Source of the DNA: Burkholderia sp. Bp8992
GTDB taxonomy: Bacteria; Pseudomonadota; Gammaproteobacteria; Burkholderiales; Burkholderiaceae
DNA length: 64,000 nucleotides
Direction: 5' to 3'
Assembly (NCBI RefSeq): GCF_003853705.1
Contig: NZ_QTQI01000034.1
Span: 1-64,000 of the forward strand
Part shown: in pieces, positions 36,778 through 46,134 of the stretch
Position numbering within the stretch: the stretch's first letter is position 1
Layout of the letters: every line of letters begins with the position of its first letter
Program-made: the position numbers and the translations under genes
Notes under the pieces: model-generated
What the model saw: only the letters and a program-made list of their open reading frames with translations
Told to the model about the DNA's origin: nothing
Databases searched by the model: none

Positions 36778-38103
36778 ATGACTGCTCTCGACGCGGCCGC
36801 AAGCCGCTCGCCCGCCGCGCCCGCCCGTGCGGCCGAACTCGACCGCACCTACAAGAAAGTGTTCTGGCGCATCGTGCCGTTCCTGATGCTCTGCTACGTG
36901 GTCGCCTACCTCGACCGCGTGAACGTCGGCTTCGCCAAGCTGCAGATGTCGCAGGACCTCGCGTTCAGCGAAACCGTGTTCGGGCTCGGCGCGGGCATCT
37001 TCTTCCTCGGCTACTTCCTGTTCGAACTGCCGAGCAACCTGCTGATGCACCGCATCGGCGCGCGCATCTGGATCGCGCGGATCATGATCACGTGGGGCCT
37101 GCTGTCCGCGCTGTTCGCGTTCGTGAAGACGCCGACGCAGTTCTACGTGCTGCGCTTCCTGCTCGGCCTCGCGGAAGCCGGCTTCTATCCCGGCGTGATC
37201 CTGTACCTCACGTACTGGTTCCCGTCGCATCGCCGCGCGAAGATCATCGCGGTGTTCATGTCCGCGATCCCCGTGTCGGGCATCTTCGGCAACCCGCTGT
37301 CGGGCTGGATCATGGAGCGCTTCCACGGCGGCTCGGGCTTCCACGGCTGGCAATGGATGTTCATGATCGAAGCCGTGCCGGCCGTGCTGGTCGGCATCGC
37401 GACGATCCTGTATCTCGACAACAGCATTCGCAGCGCGAAATGGCTCGACGAGCGCGAGAAGCAGCTCCTCGAGGACGAGATCGCCGCGCAGCCGCAGGAA
37501 CAGCAGAAGGACGGCCACTCGCTGAAGGCCGTGTTCTCGGACCCGCGCATGTGGTGGATGTCGCTGATCTACTTCGCGTTCGTCACGGGCCAGTACGGCC
37601 TCACGTTCTGGATGCCGACGCTCGTGAAATCGACCGGCATCACCGATACGCTTCAGATCGGCCTGCTGTCGGCGATCCCGTTCGTCGTCGCGATCGTCGT
37701 GATGAACCTGTTCGGCCACAGCGCGGACAAGCGCCGCGAACGCCGCTGGCACCTGATCGTGCCGGCGCTGATGGGCGCGGTCGGGTTTGCGGTCGCCGCG
37801 TCGTACTCGCACAATACGGCGGTGTCGATCGTGTTCCTGTCGCTCGCGGCAGGCGGCGTGCTGACCTGCGCACCGCTGTTCTGGTCGCTGCCGACCGCGT
37901 TCCTCGCGGGCTCCGCGGCCGCGGCCGGGATCGCGATCATCAACTCGGTCGGCAACCTCGCCGGTTTCGCGAGCCCGTACGTGATCGGCTACCTGAAGGA
38001 CGCCACGCACAGCACCGCATCCGGCATGTACGTGCTGGCCGCGATGCTCGTGATCGGTGCGATCGCCGTGTGGCTCACGCCCGCGAAACTCGTGAACCGC
38101 TGA
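36778..38103 (+). CDS. MFS transporter (anion:cation symporter type), probably for tetronates
   Basis: A 441-residue major facilitator with 12 membrane spans. The first span region reads [21 protein letters not shown], the ACS (D-galactonate/glucarate) family signature, followed by [20 protein letters not shown]. This family imports sugar acids with protons. Its place between otnC and otnI makes D-erythronate and/or L-threonate the likely cargo. The start at 36778 has GGAG 6 nt before it; the longer frame upstream overlaps otnC and is spurious. Confidence 0.88.
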   Translation: MTALDAAASRSPAAPARAAELDRTYKKVFWRIVPFLMLCYVVAYLDRVNVGFAKLQMSQDLAFSETVFGLGAGIFFLGYFLFELPSNLLMHRIGARIWIARIMITWGLLSALFAFVKTPTQFYVLRFLLGLAEAGFYPGVILYLTYWFPSHRRAKIIAVFMSAIPVSGIFGNPLSGWIMERFHGGSGFHGWQWMFMIEAVPAVLVGIATILYLDNSIRSAKWLDEREKQLLEDEIAAQPQEQQKDGHSLKAVFSDPRMWWMSLIYFAFVTGQYGLTFWMPTLVKSTGITDTLQIGLLSAIPFVVAIVVMNLFGHSADKRRERRWHLIVPALMGAVGFAVAASYSHNTAVSIVFLSLAAGGVLTCAPLFWSLPTAFLAGSAAAAGIAIINSVGNLAGFASPYVIGYLKDATHSTASGMYVLAAMLVIGAIAVWLTPAKLVNR

Positions 38104-38170
38104 TCCGGCCGCCTTCATTCGACGCGGGGTGCACGACGCCCCGCCCCACTCGTTCACAGGACCCGCTGCC

Positions 38171-38947
38171 ATGCCACGCTTCGCCGCCAACCTCTCGATG
38201 ATGTACACCGAGCATGCGTTCCTCGACCGCTTCGCCGCTGCCTCGTACGATGGCTTCAAGGCCGTCGAGTACCTGTTCCCGTACGACTTCGCCGCCGAGG
38301 ACATCCGCGCGCGCCTCGACGCGCACAACCTCGAACAGGCGCTGTTCAACGCGCCGCCGGGCGACTGGGCCGCGGGCGAACGCGGCATCGCGTCGCTGCC
38401 GGGCCGCGAGGACGAGTTCCGCCGCGGCATCGACCAGGCGCTCGACTATGCACGCGTGCTCGGCAACAGGAAGCTGCACGTGATGGCCGGCATGGTCGCG
38501 CCGGGCGCCGACCGTGCGCGCCATCGCGACACCTACGTCGCGAACCTGCGCCATGCGGCCCAGGCCGCCGCCGCGCACGGCATCACGATCCTGATCGAGC
38601 CGATCAACCAGCGCGACATGCCCGGCTATTTCCTGAGCCGCCAGGACGACGCGCAAGCGATCTGCGCGGAAGTCGGCGCGCCGAACCTGAAGGTGCAGTT
38701 CGACTGCTACCACTGCCAGATCGTCGAAGGCGATCTCGCGATGAAACTGAAGCGCGATTTCGCGGGCATCGGCCACATCCAGATCGCCGGCGTGCCCGAG
38801 CGCCACGAGCCGGACATCGGCGAACTCAACTACCCGTACCTGTTCGCGCTGATCGACACGCTCGGCTACGACGGCTGGATCGGCTGCGAGTACCGCCCGA
38901 AGGCCGGCACGCCGGAAGGCCTCGGCTGGCTGAAGCCGTACCTGTAA
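38171..38947 (+). CDS. otnI: 2-oxo-tetronate isomerase (Hyi family)
   Basis: A 258-residue TIM-barrel isomerase of the hydroxypyruvate isomerase family, converting 2-oxo-tetronate to 3-oxo-tetronate. The opening [20 protein letters not shown] is characteristic. Catalytic glutamates lie in [15 protein letters not shown] and GCEYRPK, with metal ligands in [10 protein letters not shown]. Older annotations call such proteins hydroxypyruvate isomerase; the neighbourhood supports OtnI. It follows the transporter gene by 67 bp. Confidence 0.9.
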   Translation: MPRFAANLSMMYTEHAFLDRFAAASYDGFKAVEYLFPYDFAAEDIRARLDAHNLEQALFNAPPGDWAAGERGIASLPGREDEFRRGIDQALDYARVLGNRKLHVMAGMVAPGADRARHRDTYVANLRHAAQAAAAHGITILIEPINQRDMPGYFLSRQDDAQAICAEVGAPNLKVQFDCYHCQIVEGDLAMKLKRDFAGIGHIQIAGVPERHEPDIGELNYPYLFALIDTLGYDGWIGCEYRPKAGTPEGLGWLKPYL

Positions 38948-38976
38948 TTCAAAGCATTCCTCAGAGGGCAACGAAC

Positions 38977-39948
38977 ATGAAAGTACTGATCACCGGCGGC
39001 GCCGGTTTTCTGGGCCAGCGTCTCGCGCGCAAGCTGCTCGAGCGCGGTGAACTGACCGGCCCCGACGGCCGGACCGGCAGGATCGACGAGCTGGTGCTGC
39101 TCGACGTCGTCAAGGGCAGCGACTTCGGCGATGCACGCGTGACGTCGATCGTCGGCGACATCGCCGATCGCACGGTGCTCGAAAGCGCGATCGACACGCA
39201 GACGGGCGCGATCTTCCACCTCGCGGCGATCGTCAGCGGGCAGGCCGAAGCCGATTTCGATCTCGGCATGCGGATCAACCTCGACGCGTCGCGCACGCTG
39301 CTCGAAGTGTGCCGTGCACGCGGCCACCAGCCGCGCGTCGTGTTCACGAGCTCCGTCGCGGTGTATGGTGGCGCGCTGCCCGACGTCGTGCAGGACGACA
39401 CCGCGCTGAACCCGCAATCGTCTTACGGCGCCGAGAAGGCGATCGCCGAGCTGCTGCTGTGCGACTACGCGCGGCGCGGCTTCGTCGACGGCCGCGTGCT
39501 GCGGCTGCCGACGATCAGCGTGCGGCCGGGCCGCCCGAACGCCGCCGCCTCGTCGTTCGCGAGCGGCATCATCCGCGAGCCGCTGAACGGCGAGGAAAGC
39601 GTGTGCCCGGTGCCCGGTTCGACGCGGCTGTGGGTGCTGTCGCCGCGCGGCGCGATCGAAGCGCTCGTCGCCGGTTGCGAGATCGATAGCGCGAAGCTCG
39701 GCAACAAGCGCGTGATCAACCTGCCGGGCCTGTCTGTTTCGGTCGACGAGATGATCGAAGCGCTGCGCGAAGTCGCCGGCGACGACGTCGTGAAGTTGAT
39801 CCGCCATGCGCCCGACGAGCGTGTCGAGAAGATCGTCGGCAGCTGGCCGGGCCGCTGGGACACGTCGCGTGCGGAAGCGCTCGGGCTGAAGGGCGATACG
39901 TCGTTCGCCGACGTGATCCGCAGCCATATCGCCGACGAACGGCGCTGA
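38977..39948 (+). CDS. denD: D-erythronate dehydrogenase
   Basis: A 323-residue extended short-chain dehydrogenase that oxidises D-erythronate. The NAD motif TGGAGFLG is at residue ~6, and the active-site Tyr-x3-Lys is in SSYGAEKAIAE. Length and C-terminal region agree with DenD. With LtnD present as well, the cluster can take in both D-erythronate and L-threonate. It closes the operon and ends 28 bp from a convergent gene. Confidence 0.9.
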   Translation: MKVLITGGAGFLGQRLARKLLERGELTGPDGRTGRIDELVLLDVVKGSDFGDARVTSIVGDIADRTVLESAIDTQTGAIFHLAAIVSGQAEADFDLGMRINLDASRTLLEVCRARGHQPRVVFTSSVAVYGGALPDVVQDDTALNPQSSYGAEKAIAELLLCDYARRGFVDGRVLRLPTISVRPGRPNAAASSFASGIIREPLNGEESVCPVPGSTRLWVLSPRGAIEALVAGCEIDSAKLGNKRVINLPGLSVSVDEMIEALREVAGDDVVKLIRHAPDERVEKIVGSWPGRWDTSRAEALGLKGDTSFADVIRSHIADERR

Positions 39949-39976
39949 ATCGCGCGCCGCGTCGCGCACGGTTGCG

Positions 39977-41065
39977 TCAACGCGGCCGGGCGGATTTCCC
40001 GATGGGCAGCGACGCGGGCTTCGTGCCGCCCGGCCGGTTCGACGCCCCGGCCGCCCACTGCCATGCGAGCAGGCCCGGCAGATAGAACAGCAGGTCGCGC
40101 ACGCGGCGGGCGCCGGCCAGCGCGAGGCAGGTCGGCGGGTCGAACCCGAGCAGCCCGCCGATCAGCACGAACCCGCCCTCCTGCACGCCCAGGCCGCCCG
40201 GCATCAGGAACGCGATGCTGCTCACGAGCTGGATCAGCGCCTCGATCGCGAGCGCCTGCGAAAAGGTAGGATCGGCACCGAGAAAATACAGCGCCAGCCA
40301 GATTTCCAGCGCATAGCCCATGAACTGCAGCGTCTGCCAGATCCCCAGGTAGCGCACGACGACCCCCGTCTTTCTCCAGATCAACCGGATCGACTGATCG
40401 GTCCGCGCCGATTCGCCGACCAGCGCGACCACCTTGCCGCTCGTGACGCGGTTGAGCACGCGCATGGCGCGCTCGAACGGCCGCGCATGCTGCACCAGCG
40501 CGAACAGCAGCAGCACCGGCACCAGCGCGGCCATGCCGATCGCGAGGTGCGCGGCCACCCGCGCGGCATCGGACGACACGTGTTCGAGCACGTAGCCGAT
40601 CGCGACCAGCGCGAAGATCAACTGGCTGATCAGCGTCAGCTGCATGTCGGCGACGAGGCTGGCCACGGCGGTCGCCGGGCGCACGCCGGCCTGCCGCAGC
40701 ATGCCGAACGACACGATCTCGCCGCCGATGCGCGCCACCGGCAGCAATCCGTTGATCGATTCGCGGATCCACACGACCTTCAGCATCGTCATGAACGACG
40801 GCCGGCGCGGGCCGCGGATCAGCATCCGCCAGTCCCACGCGTTCGCGAGCATCGGCAGGATGTGCGCGAGCGCGGCGACCAGCAGGCCGGCGCCGGCGAT
40901 CTGCAGGCGATGCAGGATATCCAGCGGATGTTCGCGCCAGATCAGCCACACGGCGAGCGCCAGTCCGCCGAGCGCCGCCGCGCGCCCCGCATGGCGAAGC
41001 CGTGCGTCGCCGCGCGTGGCGCCCCGGTCCGCGGGGGCGGCGTCGGTGTTCGTCCCGGTCGTCAC
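39977..41065 (-). CDS. HpnL-like integral membrane protein (hopanoid-associated)
   Basis: A 362-residue membrane protein of the lysylphosphatidylglycerol synthase transmembrane-region superfamily, with about eight hydrophobic segments. Conserved blocks are IRESINGLLPVARIGGE and, near the C-terminus, AFLMPGGLGVQEGGFVLIGG. This subset is called HpnL and is associated with hopanoid loci, possibly in hopanoid transport. It overlaps the hpnI stop by 4 nt, so the two are translationally coupled. Assignment to HpnL rests on family motifs and the hpnI neighbour. Confidence 0.8.
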   Translation of the reverse strand: MTTGTNTDAAPADRGATRGDARLRHAGRAAALGGLALAVWLIWREHPLDILHRLQIAGAGLLVAALAHILPMLANAWDWRMLIRGPRRPSFMTMLKVVWIRESINGLLPVARIGGEIVSFGMLRQAGVRPATAVASLVADMQLTLISQLIFALVAIGYVLEHVSSDAARVAAHLAIGMAALVPVLLLFALVQHARPFERAMRVLNRVTSGKVVALVGESARTDQSIRLIWRKTGVVVRYLGIWQTLQFMGYALEIWLALYFLGADPTFSQALAIEALIQLVSSIAFLMPGGLGVQEGGFVLIGGLLGFDPPTCLALAGARRVRDLLFYLPGLLAWQWAAGASNRPGGTKPASLPIGKSARPR

Positions 41066-42231
41066 GATTCACCCGCCGGCGACAGCAGGCCTTCGCGGTC
41101 GACGCGAAAGCGCGTGCCGCGCCACACGACATGCGACGAGAAGAAGCTCGATACGAAGATCAGGAATTGCAGCAGGTCGACGAACGGCAGCCAGCCTGCG
41201 CCGCGCAGGCCGGCGCCGGTTGCACGGCTCGTTCGCAGCATCAGGAGTGTGCGCGCCGCCAGCGCCGCGACCGTCAGCGCGCACGCGACGGCCGCGCCAC
41301 CGGAGAACAGCAGCGCCAGCAGCGCGAGCGGCAGCGGGTGCATCAGCACCGACCCCGCATGACCGAGCCGGTCCGCCGCGCGGATCGTGCAGCTCCAGCG
41401 CAATTCGTGCGCGTACAGCCGGGCGAAGGTCTCTTCGACACAGGCGTGCCCGACCACGAACGGCGGAATGACGACCTGCGCGCCCGCTTGCCGCACCGCT
41501 TCGCCGAGTGCGTGATCTTCCGCGAGGTGATGCGCGAAACGCGTCAGCCCGCCGATGCGTTCGAGCGTCTCGCGCGTGATCGCAATCGTCTGCCCGAAGC
41601 ACGGCCGCGCACGCCCGATGAAGAGCCCGGTGATCACGCCCGGCAGGAAATGGTAGTTCGTCATCGCGACGGCGACTCCGGGCCAGAATCCCGGCGACGC
41701 GACGCCGCGATAGACGCTCGTCACGATGCCGACATCCGGCTGCTGTAGCGCGCCGACGACGGCGCGCAGATAATCGCGCTCGACCACCACGTCGCTGTCG
41801 GCAAGGCAGAGCACCGAATGCTCCGCGTGTTCGAGCATGTTCACGAGATTGGCGATCTTGCGGTTCGGCCCGTACAGCCGTGCATCGGCCACGACCTTGA
41901 TGTTCGCATCCGGGTAGTGTGCGCGCAACGTCTCGACGGCCGCCAGTGCGGCGTCGTTCGCATCGTGCACGCCGAACAGGTGCTGGACCGGCCCTGGATA
42001 ATTCTGCGCGAAGAAGCTTTCGAGATGCTGTACGAGATCCCATTCGTCGCCGTGCAGCGGCTTCGCGACGGTGACGCCCGGAAACGTGCGCGGCTCCGCC
42101 GCCGCCCGCGAAAAGAACCGGCCGACCAGCACGCTGGCCGTGAGCGTGTACGCAATGCCCAGCACCACGCCCAGCCCGCAGACGAACGACATTGCCTCGG
42201 CCAGCGCACGCAGCACATGCAGCAAAACCAT
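41062..42231 (-). CDS. hpnI: HpnI-type glycosyltransferase (bacteriohopanetetrol glycosylation)
   Basis: A 389-residue membrane glycosyltransferase of the GT2/ceramide-glucosyltransferase-like family. It adds an N-acetylglucosamine unit to bacteriohopanetetrol, an early step toward the cyclitol ether side chain. An N-terminal membrane anchor (residues ~8-33) is followed by PLHGDEW, the DSD metal motif in LCLADSDVVVERDYL, LAEDHALGE, and the ELRWSCTIR block, then C-terminal spans. ATG 42231 is chosen for the GGGAG just upstream; a longer frame to 42366 lacks one. The later enzymes HpnK and HpnJ are not in the window. Confidence 0.85.
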   Translation of the reverse strand: MVLLHVLRALAEAMSFVCGLGVVLGIAYTLTASVLVGRFFSRAAAEPRTFPGVTVAKPLHGDEWDLVQHLESFFAQNYPGPVQHLFGVHDANDAALAAVETLRAHYPDANIKVVADARLYGPNRKIANLVNMLEHAEHSVLCLADSDVVVERDYLRAVVGALQQPDVGIVTSVYRGVASPGFWPGVAVAMTNYHFLPGVITGLFIGRARPCFGQTIAITRETLERIGGLTRFAHHLAEDHALGEAVRQAGAQVVIPPFVVGHACVEETFARLYAHELRWSCTIRAADRLGHAGSVLMHPLPLALLALLFSGGAAVACALTVAALAARTLLMLRTSRATGAGLRGAGWLPFVDLLQFLIFVSSFFSSHVVWRGTRFRVDREGLLSPAGES

Positions 42232-42293
42232 GCTTCTCCCCAGTGGTGACCCGTAAGACCGCGACGCCCGGGAACGGCGGCGCGCACGCGGGC

Positions 42294-42644
42294 TCACCCG
42301 TGCACGCCGCCGTATCGGTTCCCGTTGAGCCGGATATGAAGGACGACCAACCGACGGTACGCGCAATCAGATGACACAACTACCGTGCGGCGATCGATTC
42401 CGGTTACGCGCACGCAACCGCATGCCATCGCGGCCTTGAACGCCGCGCCGGCAAGCTTACGGGCCGACAGGATCGCGGTGGCGACCGCCACGACGATCCA
42501 GATGCGAAACGTCATCGTGGTGAAAAATGCTTCGGGTATGCGCCATGCAAGCAGCGAAACCAGCACGAAACACTGGATGAACATGCCGGCCAGTGCGGCG
42601 ATCAGCAGGTAGGCGCGCCATCGCTCGATCGTCGAGGGTGCCAT
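42294..42644 (-). CDS. Small putative membrane protein
   Basis: Not recognised. A 116-residue frame with two hydrophobic segments (AYLLIAALAGMFIQCFVLV and a second around RIWIVVAVATAIL) and a basic C-terminal tail. GGGAGG lies about 10 nt before ATG 42644; an alternative ATG at 42677 has no better site. It precedes hpnI on the same strand by 62 bp and could be a small co-transcribed inner-membrane protein. Coding status is less certain than for the neighbours. Confidence 0.45.
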   Translation of the reverse strand: MAPSTIERWRAYLLIAALAGMFIQCFVLVSLLAWRIPEAFFTTMTFRIWIVVAVATAILSARKLAGAAFKAAMACGCVRVTGIDRRTVVVSSDCAYRRLVVLHIRLNGNRYGGVHG

Positions 42645-42827
42645 CAGGAATGAACCTCCCGTGCAGGCGACACGCATCGACCGTACGCCGATCGAAAGGG
42701 TCGCGGATTGGCGGGCAGGTGCGTCCGGCTCGTGCCGGACGTGCCTGCGCCGGTTCGGGATCAGGGGAAGCGGAGCACTCCCCGAGAAATGTCGTGGCCG
42801 ATGGTAGCGGGATTGCCGGCGCCAAAC

Positions 42828-42913
42828 CTTAAGCGTTCTTCAGAATCGCACGGCATTCGAACAGGGTCCGATTACATTCCGTTGCACGGCGCACGCGGTC
42901 GGGCTCGTACAAT
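42828..42913 (+). promoter_or_regulatory. Candidate QseB-type direct repeat and -10 box before the response regulator gene
   Basis: CTTAAG-cgtt-CTTCAG at 42828-42843 is a direct repeat with 10-nt period, resembling the CTTAA-type boxes of PmrA/QseB regulators. TACAAT at 42908-42913 is a good -10 hexamer, 27 nt before the chosen ATG. No -35 with proper spacing is visible, as expected for an activated promoter. Confidence 0.4.
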
Positions 42914-42939
42914 CGCGGATGCCTGCACACGAATCGACC

Positions 42940-43599
42940 ATGCGACTCCTCCTTGTTGAAGACGACGACCTGATCGGCAGCGGCCTCGAGATCAGCCTCG
43001 GCCAGGCCGGTTATCACGTCGACTGGTTGCGCGACGGTCACGCAGCCGCCGCGGCGCTCGCGACGACGCGCTTCGCGCTCGTCGTGCTCGATCTCGGCCT
43101 GCCCGGCAAATCCGGTACGGAACTGCTGCGCGCGCTGCGCGACGCGGGCGATACGGTGCCCGTGCTGGTGCTGACCGCGCGCGGCACCGTGGCCGACCGC
43201 GTCCGCGGCCTCGACGACGGCGCGGACGACTATCTCGCGAAGCCGTTCGAGCTGACGGAAGTGCTCGCCCGCTGCCGCGCGCTCGTGCGACGCTCGCAGG
43301 GCCGGGCCGGCGACGAAATCGTGTGGCGCGACATCACGATCGACCTGGCCGCGCATACCGTGACGCGCGATGCGTCGCGCATCGCGCTCACGTCGCGCGA
43401 ATGGGCGATCCTCGTTCAGCTCGTCAGCCACCCAGGCATGCCGCAGTCGCGCGCGCGCCTCGAGGACAGCCTGTACGGCTGGCAGGAAGGCATCGAAAGC
43501 AACGCGATCGAGGTCCATGTTTCGAACCTGCGCAAGAAGCTCGGCGCGGAACTGATCCGCACCGTCCGCGGCATCGGCTACGTCGTCGACCTCCCATGA
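42940..43599 (+). CDS. OmpR-family response regulator (QseB-like)
   Basis: A 219-residue response regulator. The receiver domain has the acidic pocket EDDD at residues 7-10, phospho-acceptor D51 in VVLDLGLPG, T in VLTARG and K in LAKPFEL. The C-terminal winged helix shows ITSREW-like and EVHVSNLRKKLG blocks. ATG 42940 (MRLLLVEDD) is the family-typical start; an ATG at 42919 is also in frame. It overlaps the kinase gene by 4 nt. QseB-like proteins answer to the QseC kinase, but the signal here is unknown. Confidence 0.9.
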   Translation: MRLLLVEDDDLIGSGLEISLGQAGYHVDWLRDGHAAAAALATTRFALVVLDLGLPGKSGTELLRALRDAGDTVPVLVLTARGTVADRVRGLDDGADDYLAKPFELTEVLARCRALVRRSQGRAGDEIVWRDITIDLAAHTVTRDASRIALTSREWAILVQLVSHPGMPQSRARLEDSLYGWQEGIESNAIEVHVSNLRKKLGAELIRTVRGIGYVVDLP

Positions 43600-45011
43600 T
43601 CGCCCGCTCGATACGGCACCGCGTGTCGCTGATGGCGATCGGCTGCGTGACCGTCGTCTGGCTCGTCGCCGTGTTCGGCAGCATCCACTACGCGACGCGC
43701 GAGATCGGCGAATGGGAGGATGCCCGCCTCGCCGAAACCGCGTCGCTGCTGGTCAACCTCGCACCGGCCGACCTCGAGCGCCTTGCCCGCGTGCCGCCCG
43801 ACGCGCGGGTCGAACTCGCGTTCGACGCGTCGCGACGCGGGTCCGACAACGACGGCGACCGCCTGCCGCGCGACGTGCTGTTCGACGTGCGCGACGCGCA
43901 AGGCACCGTCGTTGCATCGAGCCTCCCCGCTGCCGCTGCCCGGTTGCCCGATGCGCGTGACCTGCGTGGCGCGCCGCAGACGATCGTCATCGGCGACGCA
44001 CAGTGGCGCACTTACGCGCTGCGCGACAACGCGTCGGGGCGCCGCGTGCGCGTGATGGAAACCGCCAATACGCGCAGCGATCTGGCGACCGGCATCGCAC
44101 GCGGCATCGTCCTGCCGCTGATCGTCGCGCTACCCGTGCTCGCGCTGCTGCTCTGGGTCACGATCGGACGCAGTCTCGCGCCGTTGAAGACACTCTCCAC
44201 GCTGATCGGCGCGCGCGATGCGCGATCGCTCGAACCGCTCGGCATCGCGACCGTCCCGGACGAAGTGCGCACGCTGGTCGATGCGATCGACCGCCTGCTG
44301 GCGAGGCTGCGGCAATCGATCGTGCGCGAGCGCGCGTTCACGTCCGACGCCGCGCACGAACTGAAGACGCCGCTCGCCGCGATCAAGGTGCAGGCGCAGG
44401 TGGCGATCGCGACCGACGATCCGGCGGGCAAGCAGCTGGCGATGCAGCGCGTCGTGCAAGGCGTCGACCGCAGCGCGCGGCTCGCCGAACAGTTGCTGCT
44501 GCTCGCGCGGCTCGACGAGTACGAACGCATTCCGACGCGCGCGGTCGTCGTGCGCGAACTCGTCGATGCGGCCATCGACCGCCATCTGGCGAAGGCCGCC
44601 GACAAGGACATCGCCATCGTGGCCGGCGACCGCTCCGCACGCGCGATCGACGCCGATCCGATCCTGATCGGCATCCTGCTCGACAATCTCGTCGACAACG
44701 CCGTCAAGTACGGCCGCCGCGGCGGGCGCATCGAGCTCGGCGTGCACGACGACGGCGCACTGCAACGCATCGTCGTGCGCGACGACGGGCCCGGCGTCGC
44801 GCCCGGCGAGCACGAACGGCTCGGCGACCGCTTCTATCGCGGCAGCGGCGCGCAGTCGCCCGGCAGCGGGCTCGGGTTGTCGATCGTCACACGCATCGCG
44901 CAGTATTTCGGCGGCAGCGTGCGGTTCGCGTCCGGTATCGGCGGCCAGGGGCTCGGCGTGGCCATCACGCTGCCGTCGGCGGATACCGGTGGATCGATGC
45001 CGCGCGCTTAA
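43596..45011 (+). CDS. Sensor histidine kinase (QseC-like)
   Basis: A 471-residue membrane kinase. The first membrane span is at about residues 10-30, followed by a periplasmic sensor of ~130 residues and a second span at about 165-188 (IVLPLIVALPVLALLLWVTI). The HisKA domain has the phospho-accepting H254 in SDAAHELKTPLAAIK. The ATPase domain shows the N box (DNLVDNAVKYG), DDGPGV and SGLGLSIV. It is translationally coupled to the regulator gene by a 4-nt overlap. The stop codon lies inside a palindrome that may control the next gene. Confidence 0.92.
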   Translation: MIARSIRHRVSLMAIGCVTVVWLVAVFGSIHYATREIGEWEDARLAETASLLVNLAPADLERLARVPPDARVELAFDASRRGSDNDGDRLPRDVLFDVRDAQGTVVASSLPAAAARLPDARDLRGAPQTIVIGDAQWRTYALRDNASGRRVRVMETANTRSDLATGIARGIVLPLIVALPVLALLLWVTIGRSLAPLKTLSTLIGARDARSLEPLGIATVPDEVRTLVDAIDRLLARLRQSIVRERAFTSDAAHELKTPLAAIKVQAQVAIATDDPAGKQLAMQRVVQGVDRSARLAEQLLLLARLDEYERIPTRAVVVRELVDAAIDRHLAKAADKDIAIVAGDRSARAIDADPILIGILLDNLVDNAVKYGRRGGRIELGVHDDGALQRIVVRDDGPGVAPGEHERLGDRFYRGSGAQSPGSGLGLSIVTRIAQYFGGSVRFASGIGGQGLGVAITLPSADTGGSMPRA

Positions 45012-45039
45012 CGTTTCGTTAAGGATTCGACCGTAGAAT
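45007..45039 (+). promoter_or_regulatory. Palindromic CTTAACG box and -10 before the cytochrome b561 gene
   Basis: CTTAACG-ttt-CGTTAAG (45007-45023) is a perfect 7-bp inverted repeat spanning the kinase stop codon. TAGAAT at 45034-45039 follows after 10 nt, a good -10. The palindrome occupies the place of a -35, as in promoters activated by OmpR-family proteins, and shares the CTTAA core found before the regulator gene. A small hairpin terminator role is the alternative. Confidence 0.45.
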
Positions 45040-45082
45040 CCGCCCGAACCCTGTCACCTCCCGTCTCCCGCCAGGAGTCTTC

Positions 45083-45610
45083 ATGTCCGCACCCGCCCGT
45101 TATGACGCCGTCGCCCGTTTCCTTCACTGGCTGATCGTGGCGCTGGTCGTCGCGCAATATGCGATCGGCTGGACGATGCCCGACGTGCATCGCGACACGC
45201 AACCGGTCGGCCTGATCGCCGCGCACCTGCTCGTCGGCACGGCGCTGCTCGCGGCGATGGCGTGCCGCGTGCTGTGGCGCGCGACGCATCGCCCGCCTGC
45301 CAGCGACCTGTCGCCCGCGATGCGTGCGCTGTCGGGCATCACGCATGGCGCACTCTACGTGCTGCTGATCGTCGTGCCGCTGCTCGGCTGGATCAACGCG
45401 TCGTCGCGCGCATGGGCCGTGACGCTGGTCGGTGTCATTCCGCTGCCGGCGCTGTCGGCGGCCGGCTCCGGATTCGGTCACGCGATGGGCGACGTGCATG
45501 GCATCCTCGCGTGGGTCCTGTTCGCCGGCATCTGCCTGCACGTGGCGGCCGCGCTGTTGCACCGCTTCGTGCTGCGCGACCAGGTCGTGCAGCGCATGAT
45601 GCCGTGGTGA
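45083..45610 (+). CDS. Cytochrome b561 (CybB-type)
   Basis: A 175-residue inner-membrane diheme cytochrome b561. Four membrane spans and histidines in the family positions are seen: RFLHWLIVALVVAQY, AAHLLVGTALL, HGALYVLLIVVPL, and DVHGILAWVLFAGICLHVAAALLH. It moves electrons between the quinone pool and acceptors such as superoxide. AGGAG lies about 5 nt before the ATG. A palindrome and -10 box immediately upstream suggest control by the preceding two-component system. Confidence 0.92.
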   Translation: MSAPARYDAVARFLHWLIVALVVAQYAIGWTMPDVHRDTQPVGLIAAHLLVGTALLAAMACRVLWRATHRPPASDLSPAMRALSGITHGALYVLLIVVPLLGWINASSRAWAVTLVGVIPLPALSAAGSGFGHAMGDVHGILAWVLFAGICLHVAAALLHRFVLRDQVVQRMMPW

Positions 45611-45787
45611 ACGACGTCCCGGCTCAGCGCGCCCGGTTGACGAGCTGATCGCGACGCCGCGCGAAGCGGCGTGCAATGAGCGGCATCGCAGCCCGCGCCC
45701 TTCGGCCACGGCGCGTGGCGCGAAGGGCATGCGGTTTGCCGTCCCGCGAACACGACGGCCAGACTTCACACACGATCATGTCGGCAC

Positions 45788-46063
45788 CTAGTTGCTGATT
45801 TGCGCCGGCATGCCGGGCGCCGGCGCATGCGCGGCCGACGCCGCCATCCGCGCACGATCCTGCTCGGCGAGCTTCGCTTGCGCGGCCTGGATGTCCGCCG
45901 GATACTCGCCGTCGTCGCCCTTCGCCGGGTCGTACCCGGCCGCTTCCAGACGCATCAGTTCGTCGCGAACCTGCGCGCGCGTCAGCGGCGCAGCCGATTG
46001 CGCGAATGCCGACTGACCGACGATCGCTGCGATCATCGTCAGTAGTGCGATATATGTTTTCAT
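45788..46063 (-). CDS. DUF4148 small secreted protein
   Basis: A 91-residue exported protein with a signal peptide to about residue 21 (ending QSAFAQS). The body is the DUF4148 pattern LTRAQVRDELMRLEAAGYDP, then YPADIQAAQAKLA. AAGGAG is 6 nt before ATG 46063; the adjacent ATG at 46066 is only 3 nt from it. Function is unknown. These proteins are numerous in Burkholderia and often surface in stress data sets. A second member follows at 46135. Confidence 0.82.
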   Translation of the reverse strand: MKTYIALLTMIAAIVGQSAFAQSAAPLTRAQVRDELMRLEAAGYDPAKGDDGEYPADIQAAQAKLAEQDRARMAASAAHAPAPGMPAQISN

Positions 46064-46134
46064 CATGAACTCCTTCAATGCTGTGTATCGATCAACCGTG
46101 GCGAATGCGTGACCTGCGGATGCAGGCGGGTGCG

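Noticed and set aside
41002-41748. Plus-strand frame opposite hpnI/hpnL
   Set aside because: Antisense shadow; the minus strand carries the glycosyltransferase motifs and coupled starts.
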